Positions 25,804 to 30,095 of a DNA stretch of 30,095 nucleotides are shown here, piece by piece (the first letter of the stretch is position 1; every line of letters starts with the position of its first letter). The DNA lies in the IMG/VR virus record IMGVR_UViG_3300032160_000774, positions 1 through 30,095 of that record; one strand, written 5' to 3'. The DNA comes from a virus. The notes beneath the pieces are model-generated. The model saw only the letters and a list, made by a program, of their open reading frames with translations, was not told where the DNA came from and made no database searches. A program made the translations under genes and the position numbers.

Positions 25804-26103
25804 ATGGCGACAGCAGCAGCGAAGAAGCGGAAGGCTACCTCCAGTATCAAGATCGATCCCAACGTGCGGTGCCTTCGCATTTATCCGGTCGAGGATAACC
25901 GAAACAGCACGAAAACCATTGCTGATTTAAAGACGGTGGGCCTCAAATTGTCACGCGAGCAGGCGGTCCATCTTGCCCGTGTGCTCCTGGCCGCCGCGCA
26001 GGAGTGGGACGAAATGGATATTACCGCTTGGCGCGTTTACAGGCGGAAATCTGACGGGACGTACAACATCACGGTCACGACCGCCGGGCCGGCGAAAGCC
26101 TGA
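25804..26103 (+). CDS. Small protein of unknown function
   Basis: The protein is 99 aa from ATG 25804 with GGAGGAA upstream; the open frame to 25723 is not supported. It has an N-terminal basic tail (KKRKATSS), then IKIDPNVRCLRIYPVEDNRNSTK, SREQAVHLARVLLAAAQEW and TAWRVYRRKSDGTYNITVT. The last part looks like a beta-rich end with a hydrophobic helix before it. No family is recognised. The next gene starts 2 nt after its stop. Confidence 0.65.
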   Translation: MATAAAKKRKATSSIKIDPNVRCLRIYPVEDNRNSTKTIADLKTVGLKLSREQAVHLARVLLAAAQEWDEMDITAWRVYRRKSDGTYNITVTTAGPAKA

Positions 26104-26105
26104 GT

Positions 26106-26297
26106 ATGAATTCCATGGGCGTGACCGACTGGGTGCGCCGGGCATTGGCGGAACTGGGAGCGGATGCGAGCGTTAAGCAGATTTCGGATTACATCCTGGT
26201 GCGGGATACGACCGTGCCGCGTAACCAGATCCCTCTCGCTGTTCGGAAGCTGAAGCAGCGGACCGTCGTCCCTGAGAAGGAACCGCCGATCTCCTGA
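26106..26297 (+). CDS. Small protein, possible winged helix
   Basis: The protein is 63 aa. VTDWVRRALAELGADASVKQ, then ISDYILVRDTTVP and IPLAVRKLKQR, have the helix spacing of a small winged-helix/HTH protein. The ATG lies right after the preceding stop, so the two genes are probably translated together. Confidence 0.55.
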   Translation: MNSMGVTDWVRRALAELGADASVKQISDYILVRDTTVPRNQIPLAVRKLKQRTVVPEKEPPIS

Positions 26298-26728
26298 TAG
26301 GTGAAGCGCCCGCCGCCTAAGCCGGGCGCTCGGTCTTTGTCCCTTCCCCAGCCCCCCTTTCCGATGATCACGGGACAGAGGGGTTTCCCAGCAGACGGTA
26401 GCGCGGTCAAGGGCGCGGCGTCGTGTGCCGCGTTCAATCTCGACCCTTGACGGCGCGGACGGCTGCATACGCTGGCGACAGGCGGAAAGGGGGCGATTCT
26501 CCTGGCTGCATACTGGGGTGTGTCGCGCAAGTAAATTCCATTTTTTATCGCAAGTTCAAGAAGTTGGGATTCCAAGGCGTTATCACAAGACGCTTTACAG
26601 CAGTTTCCAGAATCAGATATTCTGAACTGGCAATCGCGCATCTTGCGCCGGGTGGTTTAGGGTTTCACGTCCGGGTCACGCAGCAGCGGTTCTAAAACGT
26701 CCATGTGCAGCTTTCATGGGGGTGCCGC
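26298..26728. other. 431-bp stretch without a clear gene; contains two stem-loops
   Basis: A GC-rich stem (AGCGCCCG 26305-26312 / CGGGCGCT 26323-26330) soon after the gene stop may be a terminator, although the T-run is weak. The arms GTCAAGGG/CCCTTGAC (26406-26451), with an inner stem, form another structure. An A/T-richer palindrome lies at 26601-26629. No convincing CDS is seen; open frames here lack ribosome binding sites. Confidence 0.6.
26406..26451. other. Nested stem-loop, candidate structured RNA
   Basis: The outer arms GTCAAGGG (26406-26413) and CCCTTGAC (26444-26451) enclose CGCGGC (26414-26419) and GCCGCG (26427-26432). It lies in a gene-free stretch. Expression is unknown. Confidence 0.35.
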
Positions 26729-26965
26729 ATGACGTTGACCAAGCATTTCAATTCCAAGAGCCGACTCTCGACGCATTTCAATTCCAGGAGCAAGATCAAC
26801 CGCCGCGAGGAGGTTGAGACCGACAGCTTCGGCGAGACCTCGCTGAGCCGTTATTTTGCGCCGATCACGATGGCCCGCAAGCAGGCCTCCGAGCAGGAAT
26901 TGGATATGGAAGTGCGGGAAGCGGCCGCGCCGGTGCGCGTGGTTCGCCGCGGCTTGAGCATATAA
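26729..26965 (+). CDS. Small basic protein with two 10-residue repeats
   Basis: The protein is 78 aa from ATG 26729, after GGGGGTG. The N-terminus has two copies of a 10-aa unit (KHFNSKSRLS, THFNSRSKIN), matched by 19-nt direct repeats at 26743 and 26773. The rest is charged and unfamiliar. Upstream frame starts at 26705 have no support. Confidence 0.5.
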   Translation: MTLTKHFNSKSRLSTHFNSRSKINRREEVETDSFGETSLSRYFAPITMARKQASEQELDMEVREAAAPVRVVRRGLSI

Positions 26966-26978
26966 GGGGGGGGGCGGC

Positions 26979-27242
26979 ATGAAGTTAAGCGCGGTTTTCA
27001 ACGATCTGATGCGCAAGCATCACCGGCAGGCGGTTCTCCTGGGCGCGGCGCGGGCGTCGACGCCGGAGGAGTTCTTCGGGTTCCATCCCCAGCAGGTCAA
27101 GACGGTTCACTTCCACATGGAAGGCGCCGGCGAAGGTATCTGGTTCCGGCTGCACTGCGGGCACGTCGTCGATGAAGTTGCGCGGCCGTCGGCGCGCGAT
27201 CCCGAGCTTTACGATCACGGCGCGAAGTGGGGTTACGCATGA
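26979..27242 (+). CDS. Member 1 of a tandem family with an EEFFGF motif
   Basis: The protein is 87 aa. The start at 26979 follows a G-run (GGGGGGGGCGGC). It carries TPEEFFGFHPQQV, GIWFRLHCGHVVDEV and PELYDHG, shared with the two genes downstream. The family is unknown. It overlaps the next gene by ATGA. Confidence 0.7.
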   Translation: MKLSAVFNDLMRKHHRQAVLLGAARASTPEEFFGFHPQQVKTVHFHMEGAGEGIWFRLHCGHVVDEVARPSARDPELYDHGAKWGYA

Positions 27243-27529
27243 AGGAAAGCGAAGTCATATCCGTGCCGCGGCTGTTTGTGCTCGACCTCATCATGGACCG
27301 TCTGTTCACTGCCGCCATGATGGTGACGGGTTTGAGGACGGAGACGAAAGAAGAGTTCTTCGGGTTCCGTAGCGAGGATATCGTCGGGCTGCATCAGCGC
27401 AAGCACGATGTTCCGAACGTCGGGGTTTTTTTCCGCCTGCGCGACGGCCGCGTGATTGACGCCTTCGGCCGTGAGCACGACCCTGAGCGGGCGCTGTACG
27501 ACTAAGTCGCGAAGTGGAGTTACGCATGA
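27221..27529. repeat. 22-nt direct repeat at two gene junctions of the family array
   Basis: A near-identical 22-nt sequence (core GTTACGCATGA) lies at 27221-27242 and 27508-27529, with one difference. Each copy ends in the start codon of a family member (27239 and 27526). The repeat supports duplication of a unit including its leader. Confidence 0.75.
27239..27505 (+). CDS. Member 2 of a tandem family with an EEFFGF motif
   Basis: The protein is 88 aa from ATG 27239, four residues inside the longer open frame, overlapping the previous stop (ATGA). The N-terminus is hydrophobic (VPRLFVLDLIMDRLF). It shares KEEFFGFRSEDIVGLH, VGVFFRLRDGRVIDAFGRE and ALYD with its neighbours. Function is unknown. 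Confidence 0.7.
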   Translation: MKESEVISVPRLFVLDLIMDRLFTAAMMVTGLRTETKEEFFGFRSEDIVGLHQRKHDVPNVGVFFRLRDGRVIDAFGREHDPERALYD

Positions 27530-27897
27530 CAACACGGCCCGAAGGTGACGAAGAGGAGACCGAACGCGAAAAGATGTGGCGGCGCGTGATCTGCGCGCGC
27601 TGTGACTTCGTCGAGCTCGTCGCCTGCATCATGGAGACGGAGTTCCTTTTCGCGAAGATGCTCGATCAAACAAAGATTGGGACGAAAGAGGAATATTTCG
27701 GCTTTCACGCGCGGGACGTCGCGTATGTTCACCATCACAAGGCCGGGCGCCCGCGAGGCGTCTACTTCCGTCTTTATGGCGGCCGCGTTGTCGACGCCAG
27801 CGGCAAAGAGCAGGAAGATACTGACCTCACTCTCTACGATCAGACGTTCGAGCCTGACGGCCAGCTGCGCAGGGTCTTCGACAAATCGCTGCATTGA
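27526..27897 (+). CDS. Member 3 of a tandem family with an EEYFGF motif
   Basis: The protein is 123 aa from ATG 27526. It has an acidic/charged N-terminal extension (PEGDEEETEREKMWRR) and a C-terminal extension. The core KEEYFGFHARDVAYVHHHK, GVYFRLYGGRVVDASGKE, LYD matches the two genes before it. It is the largest of three paralogues in a row. Confidence 0.7.
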   Translation: MTTRPEGDEEETEREKMWRRVICARCDFVELVACIMETEFLFAKMLDQTKIGTKEEYFGFHARDVAYVHHHKAGRPRGVYFRLYGGRVVDASGKEQEDTDLTLYDQTFEPDGQLRRVFDKSLH

Positions 27898-27913
27898 CGA
27901 CAAAGGAGTTTTC

Positions 27914-27994
27914 ATGACGTTGACGGGCGAACTCGACGCGTTGCTGACGGCCGCCGCGGCCGTGGCGGTCCTCAAAACCCTGCGTGCTCCATGA
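27914..27994 (+). CDS. 26-aa ORF coupled to the methyltransferase
   Basis: The ATG at 27914 has a strong AAAGGAG upstream. It encodes a short Leu/Ala-rich peptide (TLTGELDALLTAAAAVAVLK). The stop overlaps the methyltransferase start as ATGA. The methyltransferase has no ribosome binding site of its own, so this may be a coupling ORF or a real small protein. Confidence 0.5.
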   Translation: MTLTGELDALLTAAAAVAVLKTLRAP

Positions 27995-28815
27995 CGGTGG
28001 TCCGCGGGGACTGCCTCAATGTCATGAAGGAGATGCCTTCGAGGTCCGTCGACCTCATCCTGACCGACCCTCCCTACCTCGTCCGCTACGTCGACCGTTC
28101 CGGCCGCAGCGTGAAGAACGACGACAACGATGCGTGGCTCGATCCGGCGTTCGCGCAGATGCACCGCGTTCTGAAAAACAACGCTTTCTGCGTCAGCTTC
28201 TACGCCTGGAACAAGGTCGACCGCTTCGCCGAGGCGTGGAAAAAGGCTGGCTTTCGCATCGCCGGCCACGTCGTCTTCACGAAAAAGTACGCTTCCTCCG
28301 CGCGCTTCATGAGCTACCAGCATGAGCAGGCTTATCTGCTCGCGAAGGGGAACCCGGCGCCGCCGTCTAACCCGCCGCCGGATGTGATCGCCTGGACGTA
28401 CACCGGAAACAAGCTCCATCCGACACAGAAACCTGTCGGTATATTCGTGCCGCTGATCGAGGCTTTCACAAAACCAGGTGATACCGTGCTTGACCCGTTC
28501 TGCGGCTCGGGGTCGACGTTGGTTGCAGCGCAGGATCTGGGCCGCCGCGTCGTTGGCATCGAGCTGGATGAGGCCCATCACCGGACGGCTTCGCAGCGCC
28601 TCGCCGCGAAACAGCCGGAGCTCTCATCGAAGTTCTATCAGGCCGGTATCAAGCAGAGCCGTTTCGCGCAGCCGATCGTTGTGAAGCCGGTTCAGCAGCC
28701 CAGCAAGTTCCACACGCCCGAGGAGACTGCCTGGATACCCGAGAAGCCGCCTGCCCTGGCAGTCGCGCAAATTCCGAAGCCGGCATTGGCAAGACCGAGG
28801 GCCCTGACGCTTTAA
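27991..28815 (+). CDS. Orphan DNA adenine N6-methyltransferase, beta class
   Basis: The protein is 274 aa. DPPY at 26-29 (motif IV) precedes the target-recognition part, and DPFCGSGST at 168-176 (motif I, SAM binding) follows. This order is that of beta-class MTases, which include CcrM. HPTQKPV at 143-149 is also conserved. The enzyme should transfer a methyl group from SAM to adenine in a short DNA site; the target is unknown. No restriction nuclease is adjacent, so it is orphan. It could protect the element or regulate it. The C-terminal 65 residues (Pro/Lys/Ala-rich) have no known domain. It is translated by coupling to the 26-aa ORF. Confidence 0.92.
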   Translation: MTVVRGDCLNVMKEMPSRSVDLILTDPPYLVRYVDRSGRSVKNDDNDAWLDPAFAQMHRVLKNNAFCVSFYAWNKVDRFAEAWKKAGFRIAGHVVFTKKYASSARFMSYQHEQAYLLAKGNPAPPSNPPPDVIAWTYTGNKLHPTQKPVGIFVPLIEAFTKPGDTVLDPFCGSGSTLVAAQDLGRRVVGIELDEAHHRTASQRLAAKQPELSSKFYQAGIKQSRFAQPIVVKPVQQPSKFHTPEETAWIPEKPPALAVAQIPKPALARPRALTL

Positions 28816-28844
28816 GATCGCTGCCCGATTTCCAAGCCCGCAGA

Positions 28845-28877
28845 CCGCTCTCGGCCCTGACAGCCGGGGGCGGTTTT
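28845..28877 (+). terminator. Rho-independent terminator after the methyltransferase gene
   Basis: An 11-bp stem (CCGCTCTCGGC / GCCGGGGGCGG with G-U pairs), a 7-nt loop and TTTT at 28874-28877, 29 nt after the stop. Confidence 0.7.
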
Positions 28878-28893
28878 GCTGTGGAAAGCGTTG

Positions 28894-29346
28894 TCAGTCG
28901 TTCAAGTGTTGGGCGGGAGCCGCCTTCTGTGTGTCCTTGGCCTTGCGCGCTTCTTCCATTTTCCGGGCGGCCTCGATCTCGCGCGCAACGCTGCAATTCT
29001 TGCGTACGGCGGCCTCTTCCAGGGCTTCATACTCTCCCTTCAGGCGCGCCAGCTCTTCACGCTGGTCCTTGTTGGCGAGGAAAAACAGCGCGGGCCAGAA
29101 AATGATCAGCCCGACGCCCATAGCCACATCGTCGTTCGTCGCATGGCTGTCCTGCGTTCCGGAAACCTCGGACACGTGCCGGGCGACAATCATCATTTCC
29201 TGTCTGATCTGGTTGCAGGAATACCCCTGATACTGCAGCGGCGACACGTAGGCGGGTTTCACGTTCTCGGATGATGGGGCACATCCCGAGAGAGCGAGGG
29301 AGAGCGCACAAAGCGAGAGGACGGTTTTTTTGAACTGCTTCTGCAT
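28894..29346 (-). CDS. Predicted lipoprotein of unknown function
   Basis: The protein is 150 aa. The N-terminal signal (KKTVLSLCALSLALSGC) ends with a lipobox (ALSGC; C22), so it is probably attached to a membrane on the periplasmic side. The rest contains YVSPLQYQGYSCNQI, a hydrophobic stretch (about residue 75: AMGVGLIIFWPALFFL) and a charged coiled-coil tail. The pattern is common in alphaproteobacterial chromosomes and prophages. It is convergent with the methyltransferase gene. Confidence 0.75.
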   Translation of the reverse strand: MQKQFKKTVLSLCALSLALSGCAPSSENVKPAYVSPLQYQGYSCNQIRQEMMIVARHVSEVSGTQDSHATNDDVAMGVGLIIFWPALFFLANKDQREELARLKGEYEALEEAAVRKNCSVAREIEAARKMEEARKAKDTQKAAPAQHLND

Positions 29347-29653
29347 GCGGCTGCCGGGGGAAAGGGTTGCGGGATCGTTCCTGATGACGATGCTATCTCA
29401 GGTGGCGTTAATCAAGGCTTAAAGCGAATTGCCAGAAAATCGGCGCTGCGCTTGCCAGTTTCCCCTCTCCATCCGCTGGACCACGTCCACACGTCCTTTG
29501 AGCCTGCATCCTGCATCTGTTCGTCCTGTGGGCGTCAAGCCTGAAGGCTCCCCTTTACTGCCGTGGGGCCTGCGGTTCTGCCCGGACGATACGAGCTGCT
29601 GGTATGCGGCATGAAGGCCGTGATGGTCGCGGCCGCAGATGAAGGAGAAAAAC
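29347..29653. other. 307-bp intergenic stretch, nothing found
   Basis: It lies between divergent genes (lipoprotein on -, small protein on +), so it should hold both promoters, but I could not identify good -35/-10 pairs. Open frames here lack ribosome binding sites. Confidence 0.5.
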
Positions 29654-29863
29654 ATGGACAACACTTTCAGCAAACTCATCACCCGCCACGAGACCGAGCG
29701 TCTCGACGATCAGGAGCTGGTCTCGCGGTTCGCCGACCTGCAGGCAATCCTCGTCCGCACGCAGCGCGAGCAGGGCGAGCGGCTCTGGGCGCTGGCCTCG
29801 CTCGAAACGCTCGAAGCGGAGCGGAACCGCCGCCTGGCGCGGCGGCCGGCGCTGTCGATGTAA
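29654..29863 (+). CDS. Small helical protein of unknown function
   Basis: The protein is 69 aa from ATG 29654 after GAAGGAG. It is charged and Leu-rich (LVSRFADLQAILVRTQREQ, LWALASLETLEAERNRRLA), probably one or two long helices, perhaps a dimeric coiled coil. It is the last gene before the tRNA-like end and has its own terminator, so it is a single-gene unit. Confidence 0.7.
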   Translation: MDNTFSKLITRHETERLDDQELVSRFADLQAILVRTQREQGERLWALASLETLEAERNRRLARRPALSM

Positions 29864-29871
29864 GCGCCACA

Positions 29872-29897
29872 GGGCGGGCCTTCGGGCTCGCCCTTTT
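29872..29897 (+). terminator. Strong rho-independent terminator with TTCG tetraloop
   Basis: The stem GGGCGGGCC / GGCTCGCCC has a TTCG loop and a TTTT tail, starting 9 nt after the 69-aa gene. Confidence 0.9.
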
Positions 29898-29907
29898 CTA
29901 TCCGTTC

Positions 29908-29927
29908 TGATCACACATTGATCACAC
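29908..29927. repeat. Tandem TGATCACAC repeat with 11-bp period
   Basis: TGATCACAC lies at 29908-29916 and 29919-29927, one helical turn apart and about 100 bp before the tRNA-like 3' end. Tandem sites of this kind near attachment sites can bind excisionase or integrase arm domains. Confidence 0.4.
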
Positions 29928-30026
29928 CGTTTGAATCCGTGGGGGTCACCGGGCAGAAAAGAGCGGCCAGCATCCACCTGAAATCAACTACTTACGACTG
30001 GTTCGGACGGGGCCAGGTGGAGCGAA

Positions 30027-30054
30027 GCGGGTTCGATTCCCGTTAGCGCTACCA
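30027..30054 (+). other. tRNA-like 3' end (T-arm, acceptor, CCA); possible attachment-site remnant
   Basis: T stem GCGGG (30027-30031), T loop TTCGATT, T stem CCCGT (30039-30043), acceptor strand TAGCGCT (30044-30050), A and CCA (30051-30054). The 5' half (acceptor, D-arm, anticodon arm) is not found in the preceding bases. This is how a displaced tRNA or tmRNA 3' end looks at the edge of an integrated element. A two-piece or permuted tmRNA cannot be excluded. Confidence 0.55.
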
Positions 30055-30095
30055 AGTTTTCAACAACTTACAGCCGAAGAGTGACAACAAGTGAC

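Noticed and set aside
26743-26791. Two repeats resembling the ATTTCAATTCC end of some CRISPR repeats
   Set aside because: There are only two copies at a 30-bp period with an 11-bp gap, they code for a repeated 10-aa unit in frame, and no cas genes are present.
29955-30054. Complete tRNA gene
   Set aside because: Only the T-arm and 3' acceptor strand fit. I could not build an anticodon stem, D-arm or matching 5' acceptor strand from the upstream bases.

Overview
The window is GC-rich and reads as the accessory DNA of an alphaproteobacterium. The base composition, the lipoprotein at the right end and the style of the phage genes all fit this, but no gene fixes the genus. It looks like a phage-derived integrated element, either a defective prophage or a phage-satellite-like element. 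It carries a defence-like cluster at its left end and a tRNA-like 3' end at its right edge that may be an attachment site.

Left part (1-8074, all + strand): a RecB-like nuclease/RNase H-like/superfamily 1 helicase fusion (1149 aa); a MutL/MORC-type GHKL ATPase (642 aa); then, after a 231-bp gap, a compact trio of a small sigma-region-4-like HTH protein, a ComEC-type metallo-beta-lactamase-fold protein, and a protein with four predicted membrane segments whose start overlaps the MBL gene. I do not recognise this set as a named defence system.

Middle part (8307-24325, all - strand, transcribed right to left): a 304-aa protein of unknown function behind a 162-bp imperfect inverted repeat; a tightly overlapping replication operon (85-aa protein, DnaB helicase, HTH initiator-like protein with repeats inside its gene, VRR-NUC nuclease); two coupled small genes; an excisionase-like HTH protein; and a T7-like ejection block (gp14-like protein, lytic transglycosylase, 2186-aa polyvalent protein with an HEYGH zincin motif). 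Terminase small subunit, a 70-aa protein and a Sel1-repeat protein follow. Capsid, portal, tail-tube and large terminase genes are absent from the window.

Right part (24600-30095): a ribbon-helix-helix regulator with repeated operators and a terminator, a resolvase-type serine recombinase, several small proteins, three tandem paralogues of an unrecognised family, a 26-aa coupled ORF, an orphan beta-class adenine methyltransferase, a convergent lipoprotein gene, a small helical protein with a strong terminator, and the tRNA-like 3' end preceded by an 11-bp-period repeat.

The phage genes could replicate the element (DnaB, initiator, nuclease), mark its DNA (methyltransferase), and supply ejection proteins and packaging specificity (terminase small subunit). 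The left cluster could protect the host from competing phages. These functional links are inferred from gene content and order.
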